From an uncultured Nitrosomonadales bacterium (GTDB lineage: Bacteria > Pseudomonadota > Gammaproteobacteria > Burkholderiales > Gallionellaceae), in contig CAIWRI010000078.1 in NCBI GenBank assembly GCA_903915035.1, forward strand, positions 1 through 64,000: a stretch of DNA of 64,000 bases. Direction: 5' to 3'. Shown here piece after piece: positions 19,206 to 29,119 of this stretch. Each line of letters begins with the position of its first letter. The first letter of the stretch is position 1. Under the pieces are notes generated by a model that was not told the origin of the DNA, ran no database searches, and worked only from the letters and a program-made list of their open reading frames with translations. A program made the position numbers and the translations under genes.

Positions 19206-19251
19206 GCAGGTCGGGATTTATCCTGACTTGTCGGGTTGAAACCCGACCTGC
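19206..19251. repeat. 46-bp REP-like element with nested hairpins
   Basis: Ten-base terminal arms GCAGGTCGGG and CCCGACCTGC enclose two smaller hairpins, giving a cloverleaf-like fold: GTCGGGTTGAAACCCGAC is a perfect inner stem and the other inner stem has one mismatch. The same length and layout recur at 61427-61472 with different arm sequences. Extragenic palindromes of this sort are usually dispersed by RAYT or MITE-type mobility. No mobilising gene is visible in the window. Confidence 0.7.
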
Positions 19252-19396
19252 CTCCAGGATTACGGTCAAAGCTGGTCGCGCAAGCGGTTCAGCAGCGTTT
19301 CACCGGCCCGCGCGCCGTGATTGTTGGTCAGCGTCGTGTTCGCAAATCCCAGTAACCAGCTGCCGGTCTGCCACCGGCGAAATTGCTTTTATGTCT

Positions 19397-19431
19397 GAGT
19401 AACTGATGTTACACCGTAACATCAGTTACTC
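19397..19431. promoter_or_regulatory. 35-bp perfect palindrome at the 3' end of the RND pump gene
   Basis: Two 16-base arms (GAGTAACTGATGTTAC and its exact reverse complement) are separated by ACC. It overlaps the last codons and stop of the minus-strand RND gene (stop at 19426-19428). There is no T-run on either side, so it is not a canonical Rho-independent terminator, though such a strong stem could protect the 3' end of the mRNA or act as a terminator-like pause. A protein-binding site or element end is also possible. Confidence 0.6.
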
Positions 19432-22400
19432 ACTTATCAGCGGTTGACCGGCTTCGACATTTTTCTCTTCCGCAAATATCGGGAACAGCAATGGCAACAA
19501 CAACAAGGTAAACAGTGTTGCCGAGACAATGCCGCCTACAATCACCACGGCAAACGGGCGCTGGGTCTCCGAACCGATGCCATGCGACAGCGCGGCCGGC
19601 AAAAGACCGATCCCCGCCATCATCGCTGTCATCAAAATAGGACGCAAGCGCGACACGGCGCCTTCCATCACACTCATGGCCAGCGTATGACCATTGCGCA
19701 TTCCGTCGATAAACTGCTCAACCATGATCACCCCGTTCTGCACCGAAATACCGGCAACCGCGATAAAGCCTACTGCAGCAGATACCGACAGATGCAATCC
19801 GGCAAGCCCTAACCCCGCCAGTCCGCCGATCAGCGTAAAGGGCACCATCATCAGCACCAGCAAGGCTTTTCGTGTGGATTTGAAAGCCCAGAACAGCAGC
19901 ACAAAGATCATCAGGATGGATAAGGGCACAATCACTTTCAGGCGTTTAACCGCGCGCTGCTGATTTTCAAACTGACCGCCCCAAGTCAGAATATAACCCG
20001 GCGGCAAAGTTACCTGCGCTTTGACTTTATCCATCGCTTCAGCGACAAAACTGCCCTGATCGCGTCCCAGCAGATTCGCCTTCACCGCCACTACCCGTCC
20101 GCCCGCCTCGCGCCCGATGCGTGCAGCACCCTGACGCACATCGATTTTAGCAATCGAGCCCAGCGGAATCGACCCGCCACCGGGTATGGCAATCGGCAGA
20201 TCGCGCACGTCATCCACGGCATCGCGATAGCGCTCGGCAATGCGCACCGTGACATCGAAACTCCGGTCACCTTCATAAAAAGTATTCACCGTACTGCTCG
20301 CCAGCACTGTCTGTATGGTGGCATTAACATCATTGATATTCAGCCCGTAACGCGACATGCGCTGCCGGTCCAGCACGATGTTAAGTTCAGTCTGACCACC
20401 TACCTTGATGGCAGCCACATCAGCCGAGCCCTTGATTCCCGCCAGTATGCCAGCCACTTGCGTTGATTTATCTTCCAGAATTTCAAGATCGGGACCGAAT
20501 ATCTTCACCGAAATCTCTCCCTTCACGCCGGACAAGGCTTCTTCCACATTGTCCTGTATCACCTGTGAAAAATTGGTGGGAACACCGGGAATTTCCCCGA
20601 TTTTGCGCGTCATATCGGCAATCATCGCCTCCTTGTCGGCAAAGCGCCAGCCATCATGCGGGTTGAGATCCGCCATAATTTCCAGATTGTTCGGCCCCTT
20701 GGGATCGGTGCCATCGTCCGGACGCCCGACCTGCGTCGCAACGTTGTTAACCTCAGGATAACTGTTCAGGATCTTGCGCACCTGACGTTCGACTTCCTTG
20801 GTTTTATCCAGCGCGGTAGCCGGTGGCAGTGTAATCGTCAGCCAGATATTGCCTTCATCCAGTTTGGGCAAAAATTCGCTGCCCAGCAAGGGAGACAGCG
20901 CCAGCGTCACCGCCAGCAAGGCCACCGATACAGCGACGATCAGCTTGCGCCGCAGATTTGCCCAGTTAAGCAAAATGCGGTAGTTGCTTTGCAATTTATG
21001 CATCCATTCGCTGTGTTTCTCGGCCAGGTCATGCTTTCTTACCGCATAGCTTAGCAACGTGGGCAGCAGGGTCAGCGTCAGGATGATCGCGCCCAGCAGT
21101 GCAAAGGTCAGGGTAAAGGCGACAGGCGAAAATATCTTGCCTTCGACGCGCTGAAAAGTAAAAATCGGCAAAAAGGCCAGAATGATGATGGCTTTGGAAA
21201 ACAGAATAGGCTTACCCATCTCGACGCTGTTTTGTTTGATCAGATGAAGCCGCCAGCCGTAGGATTGATGCTGTTTACTCTCATCGAGCTTGGCTAATGC
21301 CAGTTTCACCATCAAGGCTTCGACCATCACCACCGCGCTGTCGATGATGATACCGAAGTCGACCGCACCGAGTGAGATCAGATTGGCCGATACGCCGCGC
21401 GCATCAATCAAAATAAAGGCAAACAGCAGCGCCAGCGGAATGATGGCGGCCACTGCCAGCGCCGCGTACCAGTTGCGCAGGAACAGTATCAGTATTGCCA
21501 CCACTAAAATGGCACCGACAATCAGATTCTCACTCACGGTGTGTACCGTGTGTTTGACCAGATCTGTTCTATCGTAGTATGGAACAATCTTCACCCCGAC
21601 AGGCAGGCTCAGCGACAGCGCGGCAATGCGCTCCTTAATACCTTCGACCACCGTGCTGGCATTTTGCCCCTTGGTCATCTGTACGATGCCCTGCACCACG
21701 TTGTCATGTCCGTTAAACGCTACTATCCCTGAACGCGGACGGCTGCCGATGGCTACCGTTGCAACGTTGCCCACCGTCACTGTTTTACCATTAGCGGCTG
21801 TCACCACCACGCGAGAAATATCGTCGAGCGATTTGAAAAGCCCGATGCTGCGCACCACCAGCGCTTCATCGCCGCGCTTTAATATCCCCCCCCCGGTGTT
21901 GCTGCTGTTAGCCCCCACAGCCGTAGCTACCTGGTCGATAGTGACATTGAATTTTCGCAGCAGCGAGGGAATCACTTGTATCTGGTATTCCTTGACCGTG
22001 CCGCCAAAACTGACCACATCCGCCACACCCTGCACCTGACGCAGTGCCGGACGCAACACCCAGTCCTGCAAGGCACGCGCCTCATAGGGCGGCATGCTCT
22101 GGGGCACATCCAGTACATAGCGATACACTTCGCCGACCGCATTGGTCAGCGGCGACATGCTGGGCTGTACACCTGCCGGCAAGGTGACATTTTGCAATTT
22201 TTCCAGCACCTGCTGGCGCGCAAAATAATCATCGGTATGATCGGCGAAAGTCAGCGTGATGTCAGACAAACCGGTGAGCGATACCGAACGCATCTGCGTC
22301 ATGTGCGGCACGCCGTTCATTTCACGCTCAATCGGCAGTGTGACGCTGCGCTCAATCTCTTCAGGTGCCTGGCCTGGCATCTGAGAGACAATTTCCACCT

Positions 22401-22536
22401 GCACATCCTGCACATCGGGAAAGGCTTCAATCGGCAGATCCTGCAAGGCACGCACACCGAAAATCAGCAGCACCAGTACACCGGCCAGCACAAACACGCG
22501 CTGGTGCAGTGTGAAAGTAATCAATTTATCGAGCAT
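19426..22536 (-). CDS. RND efflux pump, CzcA/CusA (HME) family
   Basis: 1036 residues, the usual size for heavy-metal-efflux RND pumps, ATG at 22536. Two halves each carry six membrane helices and a large periplasmic loop. The proton-relay signature in TM4 reads DFGIIIDSAVVMVEA, which marks the HME group rather than the HAE drug pumps. Metal specificity (Co/Zn/Cd versus Cu/Ag versus Ni) cannot be safely read. The gene abuts the adaptor gene stop with no gap. It ends in a perfect palindrome at 19397-19431. A run of nine G's encodes a conserved-looking triple glycine near residue 215. Confidence 0.88.
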   Translation of the reverse strand: MLDKLITFTLHQRVFVLAGVLVLLIFGVRALQDLPIEAFPDVQDVQVEIVSQMPGQAPEEIERSVTLPIEREMNGVPHMTQMRSVSLTGLSDITLTFADHTDDYFARQQVLEKLQNVTLPAGVQPSMSPLTNAVGEVYRYVLDVPQSMPPYEARALQDWVLRPALRQVQGVADVVSFGGTVKEYQIQVIPSLLRKFNVTIDQVATAVGANSSNTGGGILKRGDEALVVRSIGLFKSLDDISRVVVTAANGKTVTVGNVATVAIGSRPRSGIVAFNGHDNVVQGIVQMTKGQNASTVVEGIKERIAALSLSLPVGVKIVPYYDRTDLVKHTVHTVSENLIVGAILVVAILILFLRNWYAALAVAAIIPLALLFAFILIDARGVSANLISLGAVDFGIIIDSAVVMVEALMVKLALAKLDESKQHQSYGWRLHLIKQNSVEMGKPILFSKAIIILAFLPIFTFQRVEGKIFSPVAFTLTFALLGAIILTLTLLPTLLSYAVRKHDLAEKHSEWMHKLQSNYRILLNWANLRRKLIVAVSVALLAVTLALSPLLGSEFLPKLDEGNIWLTITLPPATALDKTKEVERQVRKILNSYPEVNNVATQVGRPDDGTDPKGPNNLEIMADLNPHDGWRFADKEAMIADMTRKIGEIPGVPTNFSQVIQDNVEEALSGVKGEISVKIFGPDLEILEDKSTQVAGILAGIKGSADVAAIKVGGQTELNIVLDRQRMSRYGLNINDVNATIQTVLASSTVNTFYEGDRSFDVTVRIAERYRDAVDDVRDLPIAIPGGGSIPLGSIAKIDVRQGAARIGREAGGRVVAVKANLLGRDQGSFVAEAMDKVKAQVTLPPGYILTWGGQFENQQRAVKRLKVIVPLSILMIFVLLFWAFKSTRKALLVLMMVPFTLIGGLAGLGLAGLHLSVSAAVGFIAVAGISVQNGVIMVEQFIDGMRNGHTLAMSVMEGAVSRLRPILMTAMMAGIGLLPAALSHGIGSETQRPFAVVIVGGIVSATLFTLLLLPLLFPIFAEEKNVEAGQPLISE

Positions 22537-23688
22537 TTAATCGGCACCTGACAGTTCGGCATTGAGCAGCAAGGTGCCGGTGGTCACGACGCGCTCACCC
22601 TTTGTCAAACCTTGTCTGACGAAGCTGTCTTCATGCCCTTGCAGTCCCAGCACAACCCTGCGACGTTGCAAGACACCCGGGCTGTTTTCAACAAACACGT
22701 AGCTGTACAGCCCTTGCGTGACGATAGCGGTATTCGGAACACGCGGATATTTATCAAGCATGCTGGCAACGGGCGCGACGCGTGCATACATTTCTGGCTT
22801 AAGCCTGAAGTGAGAATTGTTAATTTCGCAACGCACCTGGATACGCCGTGTCACAGGATCCATTGCACCAACAATGGCAGTAATCTTGCCGGAAAAAAAG
22901 GCATCCGCATAGGCATCCACATCGACCACCACAGACTGATCCAGTCTCACTTTATCGATATCCTGCTCGGGCAGATCTATCATTCCCCATACATGTAATG
23001 GATCTGTAATCACGAATAACGGTGCGGCAGCACCCGGTGCCACCTCACTATCGGCATTAACCTGCCGCTCGCTAACCACCCCGCTGCGAGGCGCCAACAG
23101 CACATATTTGCTGCTGGACTTGTCGGAATTTAAGTTTTTCAGTCTGGCGCGTGCCCGGATAGCTTCGGCTTCTGCCTGGTGCGCATCCGATTCAGCACTT
23201 TCCATATCCTTCTGTGCCATGCCATTTGCCGCAAACAGCAGTTTGGCGCGTGCCAGCACTTGCTGTTTGAGTTGCAAATCAGCTTCTGCACGATTATTGT
23301 CTGCTACCGCCTGAGCATAGTCGGGCGAATCAATCACCAGCAGTGCATCGCCTTTTTTCACCTGTTTGCCCACATCAGCCAGGATACTCACTACCCTGCC
23401 GGCAACCGACGTAAATACCCGTGCAGTACGATTATCGTCGTAAACAATGCGTGCATTTAAAGGTTCAACCAGCGGTTCAGGATAAGCCTCAACCGGTAGA
23501 ATTTTGACATAGGACAGCTGCGGGGCATCGACTGCAAAACGGATGGTATCGGAAGATTTTTTTTCGACAGACACTGCCTCAATAAGCGGCTTTACTACCA
23601 CATGGCTTTTCTGCCAGAAAAAATAGCCGGCAATGATTAATACCAGCAGGATTGCCAAAATACTATTTTTTTTAACCCTTGTGATCAT
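22537..23688 (-). CDS. RND periplasmic adaptor, CzcB-like
   Basis: About 383 residues from ATG 23688 with AAGGAGTGCTTC upstream; the longer tracked start (23799) lies inside the preceding gene. One N-terminal membrane anchor, a barrel-sandwich half (VAGRVVSILADVGKQVKKGDALLVI), a coiled-coil hairpin (about 130-190), and the second half (LLAPRSGVVSERQVNADSEV) are present, followed by the CusB/CzcB beta-barrel region. It has no His-rich N-terminal metal-binding extension. The start overlaps the outer-membrane gene stop by 17 bp, indicating translational coupling. Confidence 0.85.
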   Translation of the reverse strand: MITRVKKNSILAILLVLIIAGYFFWQKSHVVVKPLIEAVSVEKKSSDTIRFAVDAPQLSYVKILPVEAYPEPLVEPLNARIVYDDNRTARVFTSVAGRVVSILADVGKQVKKGDALLVIDSPDYAQAVADNNRAEADLQLKQQVLARAKLLFAANGMAQKDMESAESDAHQAEAEAIRARARLKNLNSDKSSSKYVLLAPRSGVVSERQVNADSEVAPGAAAPLFVITDPLHVWGMIDLPEQDIDKVRLDQSVVVDVDAYADAFFSGKITAIVGAMDPVTRRIQVRCEINNSHFRLKPEMYARVAPVASMLDKYPRVPNTAIVTQGLYSYVFVENSPGVLQRRRVVLGLQGHEDSFVRQGLTKGERVVTTGTLLLNAELSGAD

Positions 23689-25219
23689 GAAGCACTCCTT
23701 GTACAGAATATTCAGCCTTGTTCCACCAACCACCGCCCAGCGCCTGATACAGTGCAGCCGTATCGCCCAGTCGGGATGCCTGCGCCTGAACCAGAGCAAG
23801 TTGCGTCAGTTGATAAGCCTGCTCGGCAAGCAAAACATTTTGATAAGCGATATAGCCCAAACGATGTTGCTCGCGCGTCAAATTCAGCAGCTTTTTATTC
23901 GCCTGTGCAGACGCTGCGGCAGCTTTGAGGGCATCGGCGTCCGTCTCAATTTTGTGCAGGGTATCGGCGACATTTTGCAGTGCAGCGATCACCGTACTGC
24001 GATACTGTGCACCGGCCTGAACCAGCACTTGTTCAGCGGCTTTCGACTGCGCCTTGAGGGTGCCTCCATCAAATATGGTCTGCGCAATATTGCCGGTCAG
24101 ACTAAAAAAGCCACCACCGGAGCGGAACATCCAGTCTGGCGTCGTCGCCATACCACCCATCACGGCCTGAACCGAAAATTGCGGCAGGCGGTTGGCTATG
24201 GCAACACCATATTGTGCGCTGGCGTCATGCAACTGCGCCTCGGCAATCCGTACATCCGGACGCTGCTCAACCAATCTTGAGGGCAGACTTAGCGGCAAGT
24301 CTTCAGGCAAATGCAAGTCGGCAAGCTCAAAAATTTCTTCTACATCCTTGTCAGGTGTATTCCCCGCCAGCGCACGTATCAGATCCCGGGTCTGCTCCAG
24401 TTGATTGCGCAAGGGCGGCAACGACTGGTCGGCCTGAGCTAATGCCGCTTCCTGCGCGGCTACATCGATCTCACTCAAAAATCCGAGCTTCAACTGCTGA
24501 CGCAGGATCTGAAGATTTTCACGATTGATGGCAATCACCCGTTCCACGGCAGCTAACTGCGCGCGCACACTGGCTTCTTCAAAAGCTGCTGCAACCACGT
24601 TTGACACCAGCGTGATGTAAGTCGCCTGCAATTGCATTTGCTGCACCTGTGCTTGCGCTTGCGCTGACTCAACGCGTCGCTTTTGCATGCCGAATATGTC
24701 AGGCACATAGCCGATATTCAACTGGGCAACATGAAAGTTGTAATAAGCCGGACCAACAGGAGTGCTCGTCGTTTGAATATCAGTACCGTTTGCCTGTAAA
24801 CCGGGGGCCCCTCCGCCATTATTGCCGGCAAGTTTGTTGCGCGAGGGCGAATAATTCACGCCTACGGTCGGATAAAAAAAACCCTGCTGTGCAATGACGC
24901 CCTGCTGCGCGACACGCAATGCCGCCTGTGCGGCTTCGACATCGGGATTGGCCTGCAAGGCACGCGCGATCAGCGCATTTAATTTTGCCGACTGAAACAG
25001 CGTCCACCAGTCATCGGGGATTTGTTTTGATGCATCAAAAGACTGCGGCTTACCCATCAGCGTATCAGTCGCTGAAGTTTTAACAGGCATGGCTAGCGGC
25101 GCATAGCTTATCGCTATCGGTGCTGCCTGCGACTTGAAATCCGGCCCTGCTGCACATCCCACCAGCGCCAGCGGAATCAAAATAGCAATTTTTCTGTACA
25201 AAATAACGAACCCGGCCAT
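23672..25219 (-). CDS. Outer-membrane efflux lipoprotein, NodT/CzcC type
   Basis: 515 residues, ATG at 25219. A signal peptide with lipobox (IPLALVGCAAG, Cys about residue 22) marks it as an outer-membrane lipoprotein. Two TolC/OEP repeats follow, with the family signature WWTLFQSAKLNALIARALQANPDVEAAQAALRVAQ and a second-half repeat beginning near RLVEQRPDVRIAEAQL. It is the first gene of the tripartite efflux operon (outer-membrane channel, adaptor, RND pump). Confidence 0.88.
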   Translation of the reverse strand: MAGFVILYRKIAILIPLALVGCAAGPDFKSQAAPIAISYAPLAMPVKTSATDTLMGKPQSFDASKQIPDDWWTLFQSAKLNALIARALQANPDVEAAQAALRVAQQGVIAQQGFFYPTVGVNYSPSRNKLAGNNGGGAPGLQANGTDIQTTSTPVGPAYYNFHVAQLNIGYVPDIFGMQKRRVESAQAQAQVQQMQLQATYITLVSNVVAAAFEEASVRAQLAAVERVIAINRENLQILRQQLKLGFLSEIDVAAQEAALAQADQSLPPLRNQLEQTRDLIRALAGNTPDKDVEEIFELADLHLPEDLPLSLPSRLVEQRPDVRIAEAQLHDASAQYGVAIANRLPQFSVQAVMGGMATTPDWMFRSGGGFFSLTGNIAQTIFDGGTLKAQSKAAEQVLVQAGAQYRSTVIAALQNVADTLHKIETDADALKAAAASAQANKKLLNLTREQHRLGYIAYQNVLLAEQAYQLTQLALVQAQASRLGDTAALYQALGGGWWNKAEYSVQGVLHDHKG

Positions 25220-25394
25220 ATTTAATTACGAAGCTAAGCCATCTAGCAAAGGAGGCGAATACTAGCAGAATTTGATTAAATTTATATGACGGGATCTTGA
25301 TAATTTATAAGTCATTGTTTTGCAACGGTAGATCTGATAAACAACGGATAAACACGGGCTGAACTTTGCTCAATGACCTTCGCTGCCGCACATG

Positions 25395-25420
25395 AAAAAA
25401 CCCGTCAAAGCGGGCTTTTT
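25395..25420 (-). terminator. Rho-independent terminator after clpB
   Basis: Read on the minus strand: a GCCCG / CGGGT stem with a six-base CTTTGA loop followed by six T's. It starts about 35 bp beyond the clpB stop codon. The plus-strand complement also ends in T's, so it could be bidirectional, but no plus-strand gene runs into it. Confidence 0.75.
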
Positions 25421-25455
25421 CATTAAAAATATTTTTACCTACGCATTGATAAGGC

Positions 25456-28041
25456 TCAACCCTTATCGAAGCGCATCACTCCCGTTTTGCAATCCACAGC
25501 GATGGTATCTTTCGCCGCGAAACGCCCTTCCAGAATCAGTTTGGCCAGCGGATTTTCAAGCTGGCTCTGAATCGCGCGTTTTAAGGGTCTCGCGCCATAG
25601 ACAGGATCAAACCCGGCACTGGAAATTTCAGACAAGGCTGCTTCGGTAACGATAAGCTTCATTTCCAGTGCTCCCAGTCGTTTTTCCAGATACTGCAACT
25701 GAATGCGCGCGATAGATTTGATGTTTTTCTCATCCAGCGCATGGAACACCACCACCTCGTCAATACGGTTGATGAATTCAGGCCTGAAATAGCTTTTTAC
25801 TTCACCCATTACTGCCAGTTTAATCACCTGATAATCATCGCCTGACATCTGCTGTATCATCTGACTACCCAGATTAGAGGTCATCACGATCACGGTATTC
25901 TTGAAATCCACCGTGCGCCCCTGACCATCCGTCATGCGACCATCGTCCAGTGCTTGCAGCAGCACGTTGAAGACATCGGGATGCGCTTTTTCCACTTCAT
26001 CGAGCAAAATCACCGAATACGGTTTGCGACGCACCGCTTCCGTCAAACCGCCGCCTTCTTCATAGCCCACGTAGCCCGGCGGCGCACCAATCAGTCGTGC
26101 AACCGAATGCTTCTCCATATACTCAGACATATCGAGGCGGATCAGATGATCTTCCGAATCAAACATAAAGCCTGCCAGCGCCTTGCAAAGTTCTGTTTTT
26201 CCGACACCGGTCGGCCCCAGAAACAAGAAGGAACCGTAAGGTTTATTCGGATCTGACAGCCCCGAGCGCGAACGTCTGATCGCATCCGACACCAGACGCA
26301 CGGCTTCGTCCTGTCCCACCACGCGCTCATGCAGCTTATCTTCCATCTTGAGCAGTTTGTCGCGCTCTCCGGTCATCATTTTGGAAACAGGTATTCCGGT
26401 GGCACGACTAACCACTTCGGCGATTTCTTCAGCGCCTACCTGAGTGCGCAGCAGGCGATTTCTTGGTTTATCCCCTTTTTCTTCGGCGTGTGCAGCTTCT
26501 TTTAGCTTAGCTTCCAGTTGCGGCAACTGACCGTATTGCAGTTCAGCCACCTGCTCCAGACGGCCTTCGCGTTGCAGCCTGACAATTTCAGCACGCACCC
26601 GCTCTATCTCTTCCTTGAGTAGCGCCGTGCCTTGCGCCGCACCTTTTTCTGTTTTCCAAATTTCATCCAGATCGGCGTATTCCCGACCCAGCTTTTCAAT
26701 TTCCGCTTCGATCAGCGCATGGCGTTTTTTCGAGGCTTCATCCTTTTCCTTTTTGACGGCTTCCCGCTCAATCTTGAGCTGGATCAGACGGCGCTCCAGC
26801 TTATCCATCACTTCAGGCTTGGAATCAATTTCCATTCTGACCCGTGCGGCGGCTTCGTCGATCAGATCAATCGCCTTGTCCGGCAAAAAACGATCCGTAA
26901 TATAACGGTTGGATAATTCAGCTGCGGCGATGATGGCAGGATCGGTAATATCCACGCCGTGATGCAACTCATAGCGCTCCTGCAAGCCGCGCAAGATAGC
27001 GATGGTAGATTCTACCGAAGGCTCTTCCACCAGCACTTTTTGAAAACGACGTTCAAGCGCGGCATCCTTCTCGACATACTTGCGATATTCATCCAGCGTG
27101 GTAGCTCCGATGCAATGCAATTCGCCGCGCGCTAAGGCCGGTTTCAACATATTGCCCGCATCCATCGCGCCTTCCGCCTTGCCCGCGCCTACCATAGTGT
27201 GCAGCTCGTCGATGAAGACGATAGTTTGCCCTTCATCCATCGCCAGTTCTTTGAGCACATTTTTAAGACGCTCCTCAAATTCACCGCGATATTTGGCGCC
27301 TGCCAGCAGTGCGGCCATATCCAGACTCAACACTTTTTTACCCTTGAGCGATTCGGGCACTTCGCCGTTGACGATGCGCTGCGCCAGGCCTTCGACAATC
27401 GCAGTTTTACCCACACCCGGCTCGCCTATCAGTACCGGATTATTCTTGGTGCGGCGCTGCAAAACCTGAATTGCGCGGCGTATCTCGTCATCTCTGCCGA
27501 TCACAGGATCCAGCTTGCCCTGCCTTGCTCTGTCTGTCAGATCAATGGTGTATTTTTTCAAGGACTCGCGCTGACCTTCCGCTTCCTGAGAGCCTACCGA
27601 CTCGCCGCCGCGTACCGTAGCGATAGCCACTTCCAGCGGCGCACGCGCAATCCCGTTAGCCTTTAAAAGCCGCCCTGTCTCGCCCTTATCACCAGTTGCC
27701 GCAAGCAAAAACATCTCGCTGGCAATAAACTGATCGCCGCGCTTTTGCGACTCCTTGTCGGTCAAATTAAACAGATTGGAAAGATCGCGTCCGACTTGCA
27801 CCTCGCCACCATGTCCTTCCACCTTGGGCAGACGGGATACCGCCTCGCTGAGCGCCATTTTCAGCGCATTGACATTGCCACCGGCACGTGCCAGCAGCGA
27901 ACCTGCTCCGCTGTCCGCATCATTAAGCATGGCCAACAGCAGATGTTGCGGCTCAATAAACTGGGAATCACCACCCACGGCAAGACTTTGTGCATCGGAC
28001 AGGGCTTGCTGTAACTTGGTCGTAAACTTGTCAAAACGCAT
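25456..28041 (-). CDS. clpB: ClpB disaggregase
   Basis: 861 residues, ATG at 28041 after GAAGGAGTGTGCC. N-terminal Clp repeat domain (about 1-145), first AAA domain with Walker [16 protein letters not shown] (about 206), long middle coiled-coil (about 410-525) that distinguishes ClpB from ClpA/ClpC, and second AAA domain with [15 protein letters not shown] (about 605). It works with DnaK to recover aggregated proteins after heat stress. A well-formed sigma-32 promoter is present upstream at 28079-28107, and a terminator follows. Length and motifs are normal. Confidence 0.97.
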   Translation of the reverse strand: MRFDKFTTKLQQALSDAQSLAVGGDSQFIEPQHLLLAMLNDADSGAGSLLARAGGNVNALKMALSEAVSRLPKVEGHGGEVQVGRDLSNLFNLTDKESQKRGDQFIASEMFLLAATGDKGETGRLLKANGIARAPLEVAIATVRGGESVGSQEAEGQRESLKKYTIDLTDRARQGKLDPVIGRDDEIRRAIQVLQRRTKNNPVLIGEPGVGKTAIVEGLAQRIVNGEVPESLKGKKVLSLDMAALLAGAKYRGEFEERLKNVLKELAMDEGQTIVFIDELHTMVGAGKAEGAMDAGNMLKPALARGELHCIGATTLDEYRKYVEKDAALERRFQKVLVEEPSVESTIAILRGLQERYELHHGVDITDPAIIAAAELSNRYITDRFLPDKAIDLIDEAAARVRMEIDSKPEVMDKLERRLIQLKIEREAVKKEKDEASKKRHALIEAEIEKLGREYADLDEIWKTEKGAAQGTALLKEEIERVRAEIVRLQREGRLEQVAELQYGQLPQLEAKLKEAAHAEEKGDKPRNRLLRTQVGAEEIAEVVSRATGIPVSKMMTGERDKLLKMEDKLHERVVGQDEAVRLVSDAIRRSRSGLSDPNKPYGSFLFLGPTGVGKTELCKALAGFMFDSEDHLIRLDMSEYMEKHSVARLIGAPPGYVGYEEGGGLTEAVRRKPYSVILLDEVEKAHPDVFNVLLQALDDGRMTDGQGRTVDFKNTVIVMTSNLGSQMIQQMSGDDYQVIKLAVMGEVKSYFRPEFINRIDEVVVFHALDEKNIKSIARIQLQYLEKRLGALEMKLIVTEAALSEISSAGFDPVYGARPLKRAIQSQLENPLAKLILEGRFAAKDTIAVDCKTGVMRFDKG

Positions 28042-28078
28042 GGCACACTCCTTCTAAGTTAACAATCGATTGAAGCAC

Positions 28079-28107
28079 AAGTGGGGGGACGATTAGAAAA
28101 TTTCAAG
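28079..28107 (-). promoter_or_regulatory. Sigma-32 (heat-shock) promoter of clpB
   Basis: On the minus strand the sequence CTTGAAA, 14 bases, then CCCCACTT matches the sigma-32 consensus (CTTGAAA - 13 to 15 - CCCCATNT) with one mismatch. The -10 element ends about 37 bp upstream of the clpB start codon. It lies in the 112-bp divergent region shared with nadC. Confidence 0.8.
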
Positions 28108-28153
28108 TCGCTTGCCTTATACTACGCTTCTTTGACTACAATTGAGAGAAACC

Positions 28154-28993
28154 GTGGCGATACTAGATCTTGCTTTTATTATTGGGCAAAATGCGCACAA
28201 TGCACTGACTGAAGACATCTTAAGCGGCGATCTAACCGCACAATTATTACCCGAAACGGCAACTGCCCGTGCACAAGTGATTACCCGCCAGTCAGGCATA
28301 CTCTGTGGAACGCAATGGTTTGATGCCTGCTTCATGTCACTTGATCCGGCCTGCAAAATTACCTGGCAGGCCAAAGACGGCGACACCATACACCCGGGAC
28401 AGCTTTTGTGCGAATTGAATGGCGGCACGCGCGCCTTGCTCACCGGTGAACGCAGCGCATTGAACCTGCTACAGACGCTGTCCGCCACAGCCACTCGCAC
28501 CCGGCGCTATGTTGATGTCGTAACAGGTTTAAATGTCAAAATCATGGATACGCGCAAAACCCTGCCGGGACTGCGCCATGCGCAGAAATATGCGGTCAGG
28601 ACTGGCGGCGGATATAATCAGCGCGCGGGACTGTATGACGGAATTCTCATTAAGGAAAATCATATTGCCGCAGCAGGCAGCATCGCCGCCGTACTCGATG
28701 CCGCCTTCAAACTAGCTCCTGTCGGCGTATCCATACAGATCGAAGTGGAGAACATGATGCAACTGGACGAAGCGCTGGATGCAGGTGCGAAGCTTATTCT
28801 GCTCGACAATTTCGATCTGGACGCGCTGCTTGCCGCTGTACAACACACCGCTGGACGCGCAGAACTGGAAGCTTCTGGCGGCATTACGCTGGCGGGTTTG
28901 CGTGAAATTGCCGAAACTGGTGTCGATCGCATCTCCATCGGCGCGCTGACCAAGGACATCGACGCACTGGATTTATCAATGAGAATGATTTAG
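28154..28993 (+). CDS. nadC: Nicotinate-nucleotide pyrophosphorylase
   Basis: About 279 residues from GTG 28154, which has GAGAGAA five bases upstream; the tracked TTG at 28142 overlaps that ribosome site and is less likely. NadC converts quinolinate and PRPP to nicotinate mononucleotide in de novo NAD synthesis. Diagnostic stretches are MDTRKTLPGLRHAQKYAV, RTGGGYNQRAGLYDGILIKENHI and the C-terminal barrel end ASGGITLAGLREIAETGVD. Length is normal. It is divergent from clpB and followed by a trxC scrap. Confidence 0.95.
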   Translation: MAILDLAFIIGQNAHNALTEDILSGDLTAQLLPETATARAQVITRQSGILCGTQWFDACFMSLDPACKITWQAKDGDTIHPGQLLCELNGGTRALLTGERSALNLLQTLSATATRTRRYVDVVTGLNVKIMDTRKTLPGLRHAQKYAVRTGGGYNQRAGLYDGILIKENHIAAAGSIAAVLDAAFKLAPVGVSIQIEVENMMQLDEALDAGAKLILLDNFDLDALLAAVQHTAGRAELEASGGITLAGLREIAETGVDRISIGALTKDIDALDLSMRMI

Positions 28994-29029
28994 CAAGTGG
29001 CAAACTATGATAGACAATCAGGGGTTATC

Positions 29030-29119
29030 ATGACTGAATCATTGCATCTCGTCTGCCCGCATTGTGACGGCATTAATCGCGTACCCGAAGTGGCTTCGCA
29101 TCAGGATTTGACAGGGTAA
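29030..29119 (+). pseudogene. trxC 5' remnant (thioredoxin 2 N-terminus)
   Basis: ATG 29030 opens a 29-codon frame, MTESLHLVCPHCDGINRVPE..., ending at TAA 29117. Thioredoxin 2 (TrxC) starts with exactly this kind of CPHC-x-NRVP zinc-binding segment. The second CxxC of the zinc site and the whole thioredoxin fold with its WCGPC active site are missing. It is too short for the ORF track. The following 29120-29341 (222 bp) holds no gene I can recognise. This is a deletion remnant, although expression as a tiny peptide cannot be excluded. Confidence 0.65.

Noticed and set aside
19166-19402. 78-codon plus-strand ORF
   Set aside because: Runs through the hsdR scrap and the REP-like element; R/S-rich product without homology signals.
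21886-21894. C9 tract (G9 in coding strand) in the RND pump gene as a phase-variation site
   Set aside because: It encodes a triple glycine at a position where such pumps commonly have a Gly-rich stretch, so codon choice alone may explain it.
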